Assembly: GCA_025935655.1 (NCBI GenBank)
Contig: JAICUV010000157.1
Span: 1 to 8,062, forward strand
DNA from: Chloroflexota bacterium
Lineage (GTDB): Bacteria; Chloroflexota; Limnocylindria; Limnocylindrales; CSP1-4
Length of the DNA stretch: 8,062 nucleotides
Direction: 5' to 3'
The translations under genes were made by a program, and so were the position numbers. Below are positions 1 to 6,270 of the stretch, in pieces. Numbering within the stretch: the stretch's first letter is position 1; each line of letters opens with the position of its first letter. Below the pieces are notes generated by a model. It saw nothing but the letters and a program-made list of their open reading frames with translations. It ran no database searches and was not told the origin of the DNA.

Positions 1-450
1 CCCGGCGACTTCGGCATCCCGCAGGTGGCCCCGGCGACCCAGCGCACGACCAAGCCGATGAAGTCCCGCTGGGGCGGCGACGGCGCGAACACGGCGGGCG
101 ACCTGCCCCGGGGCACCGGTCGCGTGGTCACGGCCGGCGGCATGGTCTACATCACGACGGTCGGCCCCGTCGACCTCGAGACGGGGGCGGTGGTGAGCCC
201 GGCGCTCAACGTCCAGGTCACCCAGTGCCTGCGCAACCTCAAGGCGCTCCTCGAGCAGCACGGCAGCTCGCTCGAGAAGATCGTGTGGGCGAACTGGTGC
301 CTGCGCGACCAGGCGGACTTCGACGCGTTCAGCGACGAGTGGAACAAGTGGTTCCCCGGCGACGCGCCCATCGGGCAGGGCACGCTGATGCCGGCCCTCC
401 AGCGCCGCGCCGGGTTCCGGGCGTCGATCGGGGTCATCGCCCAGCAGTAG
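1..450 (+). CDS. RidA/YjgF-family protein, 5' end outside the window, lacking the canonical catalytic Arg
   Basis: This is a Rid-fold protein (YjgF/YER057c/UK114). The frame is open from base 1 to the TAG at 448-450, and its G/C third positions hold right to the edge, so the gene probably begins upstream. Internal candidates are GTG 25 and ATG 58; the latter gives 130 aa, the usual family length, but has no Shine-Dalgarno. Numbered from ATG 58, the fold landmarks are GGMVYITTVGPVDLETG (27-43, normally YVSGQ..D..TG), the helix QVTQCLRNLKALLEQHGSSL (53-72), and DFDAFSDEWNKWFPGDAP (87-104). Classical RidA hydrolyses reactive enamines/imines from amino-acid metabolism using an Arg in a P-A-R-T motif and a Glu in the final strand. 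By eye, Gln (about 106) and Ser/Gly (about 123-125) occupy those places, as in the Rid subfamilies that lack the Arg. It precedes a D-aminoacylase homologue by 37 bp on the same strand. Family assignment is firm; biochemical activity is unknown. Confidence 0.85.
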   Translation, partial: PGDFGIPQVAPATQRTTKPMKSRWGGDGANTAGDLPRGTGRVVTAGGMVYITTVGPVDLETGAVVSPALNVQVTQCLRNLKALLEQHGSSLEKIVWANWCLRDQADFDAFSDEWNKWFPGDAPIGQGTLMPALQRRAGFRASIGVIAQQ

Positions 451-454
451 CCCA

Positions 455-473
455 CGGTGGCAGCGCGCCACCG
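455..473 (+). other. Perfect GC-rich hairpin between the Rid gene and the deacylase gene
   Basis: CGGTGGC (455-461) and GCCACCG (467-473) form a perfect 7-bp stem around a 5-base loop, AGCGC. It lies 4 bases after the Rid-gene stop and 14 bases before the next ATG. No T-run follows, so a standard intrinsic terminator is unlikely. It could act as an intercistronic mRNA stabiliser or processing site, or as a weak terminator. It could also be chance in such GC-rich DNA. Confidence 0.35.
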
Positions 474-487
474 CTACGATCGCCCCG

Positions 488-2113
488 ATGGCCTTCGACC
501 TGCTCCTGCGCCACGGCACGCTCGCGGACGGGTCGGGCACGCCGCTTCGCCCCGCCGACGTCGGCGTCACCGGCGACCGGATCGCCGCGGTCGGCGACCT
601 GTCCGCGGTGGCGGATGCGGACGTCGCCCTCGTCATCGACGCGCGTGGCCTCGTCGTCGCGCCGGGCTTCGTGGACCCGCATGGCCACTCCGACGGGAAC
701 GTGCTCGTGGACGGCGCGCTCGCGAGCCACCTCCACCAGGGCTACACGACCCAGCTGTCGGGCAACTGCGGGTTCACCTTCGCGCCCCTCAACGATGTCT
801 CGCGGCCGGGGATCGAGCCGGAGCTCGAGGCGCTCGGCCTCGACCCCGCGTGGCGGACGTTCGGCGAGTACCTCGACGCGGTGGACGCGGTCGCGCTGGG
901 CCCCAACGTCGCGTTCCTCCTGGGCCACGGGACGGTGCGCGGGGCCGTGCTGGGCGCGGACGACCGCGCGCCAACCGACGCGGAGCTGGCCGCGATGGTC
1001 GGCCACGCCGAGGAGGCGATGGACGCCGGCGCGATCGGCCTCTCGAGCGGCCTGATCTACGCGCCGGGGATCCACGGCACGCCGGACGAGGTGGCTGCGC
1101 TCGTGGCGGCCGCCTACCGGCGCGGCGGCCTGTATGCGACCCACATGCGCAACGAGTCGGCGGGTGTCCACGCCGCGATCGAGGAGGCGATCGTCACCGC
1201 CCGGGTGGCCGGGGAGCGGGCAGGGCGGCCGGGCCGCCTCCAGGTCTCGCACCTCAAGGCCGGCGCGCGCGCCGTCTGGGGCGAGGGCGCGGCGCTCGTC
1301 CGGCGGATCGAGCGGGCGCGGGCGGACGGCCTCGATGCGGCGGCCGACCAGTACCCGTACACGGCCGCGTCCACCACCCTCGCGACGCTGCTCCCGCCGG
1401 AGGTCCTGGCCCTCGACCCCGATGACGCGGCCGCCGCACTGCGCGATCGCGCGACCCGCGCCCGCATTCGGGAGCTCCAGGCGAGCGGCATCAGCGGCTG
1501 GGAGAACGTCGCCCAGGACCCGGGCTGGGACGGGATCGTCATCGCACGCAGCGCGTCGCGTCCGGAGTGGAACGGCCGCAGCCTCGCCGCGCTGGCGGGC
1601 GACCTCGGTGGCGATCCGTTCGACCTCGCGCTGGACGTGCTGGCCGACGACCGCCTCGCCGTCGACATCGTCCTCCACTGCATGGACGAGGGCGACCTCG
1701 AGGCGATCATGGGCGTCCCGTGGATCGCCGTGTGCACGGACGCGGGCGGCCGCCGACCGGGCCACCCGGTCCTCGACGATGGCGTCCCGCATCCCCGTGC
1801 GTACGGGTCCACGGCGCGCGTCCTCGGGCGGTACGTGCGCGAGCGTGGCGTGCTGCCGCTGGAGACGGCCGTCGCGAAGCTCAGCGCGGTCCCCGCCGCG
1901 CGCCTCGGGCTCGCCGACCGCGGCCAGGTGCGCGTGGGGTGGGCCGCGGACCTCGTCGCGTTCGACCCGGTCACGGTGATCGACGAGGCGACCTACGAGC
2001 GACCCGCGCGCTACCCCACCGGGATCGCACACGTGATCGTCAACGGGCGGCTCGCGATCCGGGATGGCGCCGAGACCGGCGACCTGCCGGGCCGGCTCCT
2101 CCGGCGGGCCTGA
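488..2113 (+). CDS. N-acyl-D-amino-acid deacylase (D-aminoacylase) family amidohydrolase
   Basis: This is a 541-aa metal-dependent hydrolase of the amidohydrolase superfamily, closest to D-aminoacylases, which release D-amino acids from N-acyl-D-amino acids in the cytosol. An N-terminal beta-sandwich segment (FDLLLRHGTLADGSG) leads into the barrel. Expected metal and catalytic positions are all present: HGH (H65, H67), C94 in SGNCG (the Cys ligand that replaces the carboxylated Lys of other amidohydrolases), H219 in THMRNES, H255 in VSHLK, and D418 in CTDAGG. Other signatures are GAIGLSSGLIYAPG (181-194), PHPRAYGSTARVLGRYVRE (434-452) and the C-terminal RVGWAADLVAFDP (482-494) and HVIVNG (515-520), which close the sandwich domain. 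There is no signal peptide. The start at ATG 488 is set by homology (MAFDLLLRHG); no earlier in-frame start follows the previous stop, and no Shine-Dalgarno is visible. Family and catalytic competence are well supported. The acyl-amino-acid preference (D-Glu, D-Asp, neutral, or another amide) cannot be read from sequence. Confidence 0.93.
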   Translation: MAFDLLLRHGTLADGSGTPLRPADVGVTGDRIAAVGDLSAVADADVALVIDARGLVVAPGFVDPHGHSDGNVLVDGALASHLHQGYTTQLSGNCGFTFAPLNDVSRPGIEPELEALGLDPAWRTFGEYLDAVDAVALGPNVAFLLGHGTVRGAVLGADDRAPTDAELAAMVGHAEEAMDAGAIGLSSGLIYAPGIHGTPDEVAALVAAAYRRGGLYATHMRNESAGVHAAIEEAIVTARVAGERAGRPGRLQVSHLKAGARAVWGEGAALVRRIERARADGLDAAADQYPYTAASTTLATLLPPEVLALDPDDAAAALRDRATRARIRELQASGISGWENVAQDPGWDGIVIARSASRPEWNGRSLAALAGDLGGDPFDLALDVLADDRLAVDIVLHCMDEGDLEAIMGVPWIAVCTDAGGRRPGHPVLDDGVPHPRAYGSTARVLGRYVRERGVLPLETAVAKLSAVPAARLGLADRGQVRVGWAADLVAFDPVTVIDEATYERPARYPTGIAHVIVNGRLAIRDGAETGDLPGRLLRRA

Positions 2114-2132
2114 GGCGGTGGCGACGGCGTCC

Positions 2133-2918
2133 ATGCCCGAGACGAGCGTCCTCGAGACGATGGCCGTGGCGCGGCTCCCCGGCGGCGAGCTGCGCTACCT
2201 GCTGCGTCGCTCGCCGCGCGCCCGCCGGCTGCGCGTGACCGTCCACCCGGATCGCGGCGTGGTCGTCTCGCTGCCGGTCGCCGCTCGGCGTGGCTGGGGA
2301 CACCCGGACGCGCTCGTGGACCGGTTCCTCGCCGAGCGCGAGGACTGGATCCGCGGCCACCTCGAGCGCCAGGAGGCGACCCGCGCCAGGCTCGAGGACC
2401 GTCCCCACGTCGACGACGGGCGCCTCGTCCCGTACCTCGGCGAGCCCCACCGCATCCGGGTCGTGCCGGCGCCGCCGGGCGTCCGGTCGACGCGCGTGTC
2501 GCGAGTGGGCGCGGAGGACGGGGACGAGCTGCTGGTCGAGCGCGTCGTCCGCGACCGGCGGGACACGGCGGACATCCTCGAGGCGTGGTTCCGCGCCCGG
2601 GCAAGGGCGACCATCGACGAGGCGATCGCGCGCCACGGTCCGGCGCTCGGCGTCGTGCCGCGAAGCATCACGATCCGCGACACCACGTCCCGCTGGGGCA
2701 GCTGCTCGCGGCGCGGTGCGCTGTCGTTCAGCTGGCGCCTCATCCTCGCGCCGCCGGCGGCGCTCGACGCGGTTGCTGCCCACGAGCTGTGCCACCTGCG
2801 GGTGTTCGGACACACCCCGGCGTTCTGGGGGCTGCTGGAGACGCGCGTCCCGGATCACGCGGCCTGGCGCCGGTGGCTGCGCCGGCACGCCCCCGAGCTG
2901 CACGCGGCGCTCGACTGA
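2133..2918 (+). CDS. YgjP/WLM-type zinc metallopeptidase (M48/DUF45 family)
   Basis: This is a 261-aa predicted cytosolic zinc metallopeptidase of the YgjP-like (DUF45) group. The N-terminal half has the usual strand pattern RRSPRARRLRVTVHPDRGVVVSLP (25-48), then a charged segment DRFLAEREDWIRGHLER (63-79). The C-terminal half holds the family hallmark TSRWGSCSRRGALSFSWRL (185-203) followed by LAP, then the zinc site HELCH (H217, E218, H221) with H227 in FGHTPAFW as a likely third ligand. E218 would be the general base. There are no membrane segments or signal peptide. I chose ATG 2133, 19 bp after the deacylase stop; GTG 2118 and ATG 2160 are alternatives, and none has a strong ribosome binding site. 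Close spacing suggests co-transcription with the deacylase. The physiological substrate of this family is not well defined; the domain is also related to SprT/Wss1-type DNA-protein-crosslink proteases. Confidence 0.9.
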   Translation: MPETSVLETMAVARLPGGELRYLLRRSPRARRLRVTVHPDRGVVVSLPVAARRGWGHPDALVDRFLAEREDWIRGHLERQEATRARLEDRPHVDDGRLVPYLGEPHRIRVVPAPPGVRSTRVSRVGAEDGDELLVERVVRDRRDTADILEAWFRARARATIDEAIARHGPALGVVPRSITIRDTTSRWGSCSRRGALSFSWRLILAPPAALDAVAAHELCHLRVFGHTPAFWGLLETRVPDHAAWRRWLRRHAPELHAALD

Positions 2919-2934
2919 GACGCGTCGTGTGCCG

Positions 2935-2960
2935 AGCGTCCCGGTCGGACATGGACGTTT
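2935..2960 (+). terminator. Weak possible terminator hairpin after the metallopeptidase gene
   Basis: AGCGTCC (2935-2941) can pair with GGACGTT (2953-2959) using one G-U pair, with an 11-base loop and a three-T run ending at 2960. It starts 17 bases after the metallopeptidase stop and precedes the next promoter candidate, which is the right place for a terminator. The T-run is short and the stem modest, so support is low. Confidence 0.22.
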
Positions 2961-2986
2961 GACGGTCGAAATCGGTCGCCGCCGGG

Positions 2987-3013
2987 GGAACCATACGGGG
3001 GCGCTCGATCGTC
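2987..3013 (+). promoter_or_regulatory. Candidate ECF-sigma-factor promoter upstream of the lipoprotein gene
   Basis: GGAACC (2987-2992) and CGTC (3010-3013) are separated by 17 bp. This matches the general ECF sigma consensus of a GGAAC-type -35 and a CGTC-type -10 with 16-17 bp between. Transcription would start near 3019-3022, leaving a 5' leader of about 45 bases before ATG 3067. It lies in the one sizeable plus-strand intergenic gap (2919-3066), directly before a predicted envelope lipoprotein, a typical ECF target. No housekeeping -35/-10 pair with normal spacing is visible there. Confidence 0.42.
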
Positions 3014-3057
3014 ACAGTGGCGCACGGCTCCCGCCGTCGTCGCCCATCACCGGTTCC

Positions 3058-3063
3058 AGGGGA
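3058..3063 (+). promoter_or_regulatory. Shine-Dalgarno-like AGGGGA before the lipoprotein start
   Basis: AGGGGA lies 3 bases before ATG 3067 (AGGGG is 4 bases before). The spacing is short, but it is the best purine-rich ribosome-binding candidate on the plus strand in this window. Together with the signal peptide that begins at once after it, it supports 3067 as the start. Confidence 0.45.
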
Positions 3064-3066
3064 CCC

Positions 3067-3726
3067 ATGCCGTCACGTCTCGCTCCCCTTCTCGCCGCAG
3101 CGCTCGCGCTGCTTGCCGTCGCCGCGTGTGCCACGCCGGCCGTCGCGCCGGCATCGCAGGCGCCCGTGGCCTCGCCGCCCGTCGTCCCGACCCCCACCCC
3201 CGTCCCGACCGCCGTCCCGGAGCCCACGCCGACGCCGACGCTCAATGCGGGCGATGTCGTCGACGAGGGCCGCGGCGGCGAGCTGACGGTCGAGTTCCCC
3301 AAGCCGGACCTCCTGGACGTGACCCTGGAGGACAGCGAGGCGAAGGCCTGGCGGGTCATCGTGACCGGGACGGGCGAGCGCGCCGCGGACCGACTCGAGG
3401 TCGTCGTCGAGGCGGGCGACGTCGGCCCGATCGTCACCGCGACCGAGGTCCAGCAGGGCGAGGTCACCGGCTCGATCGACCTGTCCGACTACTCCGACGA
3501 GACGATGGCCGCGGGCGGCTGCCACCACACCCTGGACGTGTGCATCGACAGCTCCTCGTTCCAGTTCTCGGACGACGGGACCGGCCGCCTGCGGATCCGT
3601 CTCCAGATGCCCGACCCCGCCGCGGGCCGGCTGCTCATCACCGGCGGGACCGCCGGATGGCCGGGCGAGCCGTTCATCCTCGGCGACTGGACCGACACCG
3701 AGTCCTTCCCGTGGGGCGAGGGCTGA
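3067..3726 (+). CDS. Predicted secreted lipoprotein of unknown function with Pro/Thr linker and CHHTLDVC motif
   Basis: This is a 219-aa protein I do not recognise as a named family. The N-terminus is a lipoprotein signal peptide: MPSR, a hydrophobic core (about 5-20) and the lipobox VAAC with C21 as the lipid-anchored residue. Residues 22-58 are a low-complexity Ala/Pro/Thr linker (PTPTPVPTAVPEPTPTPT at 41-58), which would hold the folded part away from the membrane. The rest (about 60-219) looks like a beta-rich, acidic domain with alternating strands such as GELTVEFPKPDLLDVTLED and RLRIRLQMP. It has two cysteines in CHHTLDVC (C152, H153, H154, C159), which could form a disulfide outside the cell or bind a metal. 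The upstream frame is open, but the signal peptide and AGGGGA fix the start at 3067. It appears to be monocistronic, with its own ECF-like promoter, and it converges on the GH15 gene. The coding call and surface location are well supported; the function is not. Confidence 0.85.
   Translation: MPSRLAPLLAAALALLAVAACATPAVAPASQAPVASPPVVPTPTPVPTAVPEPTPTPTLNAGDVVDEGRGGELTVEFPKPDLLDVTLEDSEAKAWRVIVTGTGERAADRLEVVVEAGDVGPIVTATEVQQGEVTGSIDLSDYSDETMAAGGCHHTLDVCIDSSSFQFSDDGTGRLRIRLQMPDPAAGRLLITGGTAGWPGEPFILGDWTDTESFPWGEG
3187..3240 (+). repeat. Low-complexity Pro/Thr-encoding tract
   Basis: Degenerate CCG/CCC-ACC/ACG codon pairs encode the PTPTP...PTPTPT spacer of the lipoprotein (residues 41-58). This is protein-level low complexity, not an exact tandem DNA repeat. 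Such tracts often vary in length between strains. Confidence 0.6.
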
Positions 3727-3735
3727 CGTCCCGGT

Positions 3736-3787
3736 CGCCACGCAGGAATCCCCGCCTGACATGCCGACGCCCGCTGCTCGCGTGGCG
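3736..3787. terminator. Inverted repeat in the convergent intergenic region, possible weak bidirectional terminator
   Basis: CGCCACGC (3736-3743) and GCGTGGCG (3780-3787) are perfect inverted copies 36 bases apart, in the 96-bp gap between two converging genes (stops at 3726 and 3823). The location suits a shared terminator. The loop is long and no T-run follows on either strand, so the role is uncertain. Confidence 0.3.
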
Positions 3788-3796
3788 GACGTTCCC

Positions 3797-3823
3797 CTAG
3801 ATCGATTCGAACCGCACGGCCAT
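3797..3823 (-). other. Eight-codon reading frame overlapping the GH15 stop (TGATG)
   Basis: On the minus strand, the GH15 stop TGA (3825-3823) overlaps an ATG (3823-3821) in the arrangement TGATG. That ATG opens MAVRFESI and then meets TAG at 3799-3797. Coupled re-initiation could in principle translate it. It has no support beyond position and may be chance or the stub of a decayed downstream gene. Confidence 0.12.
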
Positions 3824-6270
3824 CACGCACCGTCCTCGCTGGGCGGGACCACCTCGACGCGGAAGTCGCGACCTTCCCAGCGGCCGGCGTCCGGCCACCA
3901 GGCGGTGAACTCGACCGCGCCGCCGGGTGCCAGCCGGTCCGAGCCCGGGACGTCCACCAGCCACACGCCGAGGCCCGTGTCCCGTGCGTCGAGATCGCTC
4001 CAGGCCTGCCAGTGGTCGGTGGAGAATCGGACTCGCGCCGGCGCCATGAGCTCCAGGCGCAGGATCCGACCCGCGGGCATCGACGGCCGCGGCGCCGTGA
4101 ACCGCCACGTCGCCCGCGTGGCCTTCGGTGCGATCCCGCGATAGCGGCGCCAGGCCGCCTCGGGGCGGTCGATCGAGTGGCCCAGGGCGATCGACCGGAC
4201 GAGCTTCACGTACTCCGCGTGCGCCCAGGCGAGCGGCATCGCCGAGCCGCTCGGCCGCCCCGGCGAGAGGTGACGAGCGGGGATCGGCCGCGCGTCCCAG
4301 ACCTGCTCCGGCAGCATCCCGCCGCCCGATCCCATGCGCCGCATCGCCTCGAGGTACGGTCGCGCGTCGCGCCCGGCGTCCAGCTCGTAGTGCCCCCGCT
4401 CGCCGACGAGGAGGGGCCAGCCGCGGCCGATCCCCGTCCCGTCGTAGGCGCTCCCGTCCTCGTGCTCGCCGTAGCCGTCGCCCGTGTAGCGGTGCCAGAC
4501 CGGTCCGCTTGGCGTGACCGTGCGCAGCAGGGCATCGGCGATCGCCACGCTCGAGACGATCCGCGGGTCGTCGGGGAGGCGGAGCCCGAACCGCACCAGC
4601 GCGAGGAAGTCCGTCCCGAACACCTCGTCGCCCGGCACCAGTGACGCCTCGGGCGGCCGATTGCGCACCGTCACCGGCGTCGACAGGGGCGCCCCCGCGA
4701 GCACGTCCGGCGACGAGATCCGGACGTAGTGGCCGTCCACGCCGTGCTCCCGGGCGAGGCGGGTGCCGCGCGCGTAGGTCCAGTCCTCGATCGAGGCATT
4801 CCAGTCGTCCGCGAGCTCCAGGCAGTAGGCGGCGGCTGGCTCGGGCAGGTGCCCGGCGGCGACGACCAGGGCGGCCACGACCGGTGCCAGCGTGGACGGC
4901 GTCAGGCCCGCGGTCTCCTCCCAGCGGTCCTGGCTCGTGGCGGGGCCGCTCCTCGCGATGAACCCGGCGGCCCGGGCGATCATGCCGTCGAGCGCCTCCT
5001 GGCTGACCAGGTTCCGGAACGCCTCCTCGTGCGGGCCGGTCCTCCCGTGCATGTGGGCGGCGCCCGCGCGGACGGCCCCTGCGAGCAGGAGCGGGTAGGC
5101 GGCCTCGTCGAGCTGCAGGCCCGTCCAGTAGGCCACCCCGTCCACCCACTGGTTCTGGGGCCAGTGGCCGTCCGGCTCCTGCGACGCCACGAGGTAGGCG
5201 AGGGTGCGGCGGGCCGTCGCGACGGCGCCCAGCGCCACGAACGCGCCGGCCGACTCGACGAGGTCTCGAGCCCAGACCAGGTGGTACCCGCCGAGGTCGT
5301 TGCTGGTGTTGCCCCAGGGGACCGACAGGCTGGCCACGGTCGCGCCCGGCAGGGTTCGGTCCTGGTGTGTCCTGAGCACCGCCGCGGAGGTCAGGTACAG
5401 GTCGCGCTCGTCCGGCGGCAGCTCGTCGGGCGGGTCCGCCACGGTGCGGGTGAACCCGCGCCAGTTCCCGAGATACTCGTCCCAGGCGTTCGCGAACGGG
5501 CCGGCCAGCGCCGCGGAGGCCTCGAGCCCCGCCTCCTCGGGCCGGCCCCCGAACGCGAGGGCGAGCTGGGCCGCGCCGCCGTCGAGCGCGAGCTCGGTCA
5601 TCCCCGCCACGTTGCCGGGGCCGGCCTGCCCGTATGTCCAGGCCATCCGGCCGTTCGCCTGGAAGTCCTGCCACCCGTCCGATGCGCCGACGTACCCCAC
5701 GCCCTGGCGCAGCGGGCTCGGGTCCGATGCCAGTGCCAGCGCCCACGGGCCGTCCTGCGCGAAGAGCATGGGGCGGCCCTTGTGGGCGCCGACCCAGGCG
5801 CGGCCGTGGAGGCCGCTGAACCCCAGGTGCGGCGCGAGGAGCGGGTAGAGGCGCAGCGGATGGGCCGCGGGCCCCGCGCCCGCGGGGTCGCGGAGGTCCT
5901 CGAGCCGGGCCTCGATCCGGACCACGTCCGCGTGGTCGTCGGCGCAGATGCGCAGGGTGAGCCGGTAGCCCCCGTGGGTGTGCACGGCGGTGACCGCCGG
6001 CGCTCCCCGCTCGGCGTGGCGGACCTCGTGCGCGGCGTCGCGCTTGACCTCGCTCCAGAAGCCCGCGTCGTCCGCGACGATGAACCCCAGGTCCCGCACC
6101 TGCGGCCGGTCCACGTGCGGCCAGTAGACCTCGTTGAGGATGCCGCGCCCGACCGTGAACCACACCCGGCTCGAGTAGTGCGACGTCCCGACGGCGTCCT
6201 TGTCGCTGCTCGACCAGGTCGGAGCGGCGCCGGGCGCCCCGGGGGCGACGAGGCCGTCCGGCTCGCTCAT
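3823..6270 (-). CDS. GH15-family glucoamylase/glucodextranase-type glucan hydrolase, cytosolic
   Basis: This 815-aa glycoside hydrolase family 15 enzyme (glucan 1,4-alpha-glucosidase type) releases glucose from the non-reducing ends of alpha-glucans or oligosaccharides. The N-terminal beta-sandwich (about 9-275) has VGTSHYSSRVWFTVGRGILN and VYWPHVDRPQVRDLG. The (alpha/alpha)6 catalytic domain (about 285-700) has LVWARDLVES (331-340), EPDGHWPQNQWVDG (365-378), YWTGLQLDEAAYPLLLAG (381-398), the general-acid motif DRWEETAG (448-455, E451 or E452), YARGTRLAREHGVDGHYVRI (499-518), YTGDGYGEHEDGSAYDGTG (595-613) and the general-base motif GERGHYEL (E624). A C-terminal module (about 718-808) ends in WWPDAGRWEGRDFRVEV. 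There is no signal peptide, so it should act inside the cell on stored glycogen, imported maltodextrins or similar. The ATG overlaps the zwf stop (ATGA at 6270-6267), implying translational coupling; an AGGG lies about 6 bases before it. GH15 also includes trehalases and isomaltose-type enzymes, so the exact substrate is open. Confidence 0.93.
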   Translation of the reverse strand: MSEPDGLVAPGAPGAAPTWSSSDKDAVGTSHYSSRVWFTVGRGILNEVYWPHVDRPQVRDLGFIVADDAGFWSEVKRDAAHEVRHAERGAPAVTAVHTHGGYRLTLRICADDHADVVRIEARLEDLRDPAGAGPAAHPLRLYPLLAPHLGFSGLHGRAWVGAHKGRPMLFAQDGPWALALASDPSPLRQGVGYVGASDGWQDFQANGRMAWTYGQAGPGNVAGMTELALDGGAAQLALAFGGRPEEAGLEASAALAGPFANAWDEYLGNWRGFTRTVADPPDELPPDERDLYLTSAAVLRTHQDRTLPGATVASLSVPWGNTSNDLGGYHLVWARDLVESAGAFVALGAVATARRTLAYLVASQEPDGHWPQNQWVDGVAYWTGLQLDEAAYPLLLAGAVRAGAAHMHGRTGPHEEAFRNLVSQEALDGMIARAAGFIARSGPATSQDRWEETAGLTPSTLAPVVAALVVAAGHLPEPAAAYCLELADDWNASIEDWTYARGTRLAREHGVDGHYVRISSPDVLAGAPLSTPVTVRNRPPEASLVPGDEVFGTDFLALVRFGLRLPDDPRIVSSVAIADALLRTVTPSGPVWHRYTGDGYGEHEDGSAYDGTGIGRGWPLLVGERGHYELDAGRDARPYLEAMRRMGSGGGMLPEQVWDARPIPARHLSPGRPSGSAMPLAWAHAEYVKLVRSIALGHSIDRPEAAWRRYRGIAPKATRATWRFTAPRPSMPAGRILRLELMAPARVRFSTDHWQAWSDLDARDTGLGVWLVDVPGSDRLAPGGAVEFTAWWPDAGRWEGRDFRVEVVPPSEDGA

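Noticed and set aside
434..2134. Long open frame on the minus strand opposite the deacylase gene (566 codons)
   Set aside because: The composition is Arg/Ala/Asp/Gly/His-rich with no recognisable motif, and it lies wholly antisense to a clear amidohydrolase. Long antisense frames are expected where GC3 is this high.
2919..2940. GACGC...GCGTC inverted repeat just after the metallopeptidase stop
   Set aside because: It has only 5 bp of stem, a 12-base loop and no T-run, so it is indistinguishable from chance at this base composition.
2959..2964. TTGACG as a housekeeping -35 box
   Set aside because: No AT-containing -10 lies 16-18 bp downstream (the region is GCCGGGGG). The GGAACC/CGTC pair fits better.
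2290..3066. Possible N-terminal extension of the lipoprotein gene, as its frame stays open upstream
   Set aside because: The upstream part overlaps the metallopeptidase in another frame and translates to Arg/Ser-rich nonsense. The signal peptide and lipobox begin at 3067.
3787..3800. GGGGAACG on the minus strand as a second ECF-type -35
   Set aside because: The nearest CGTC after the GGAACG lies 20 bp downstream, not 16-17, and transcription would run into the end of the lipoprotein gene.
3797..3815. GGTTCGAATC on the minus strand, resembling a tRNA T-loop or tRNA-type attachment site
   Set aside because: The flanking bases do not form a T-stem beyond one pair, and no acceptor, D or anticodon arm is visible nearby.
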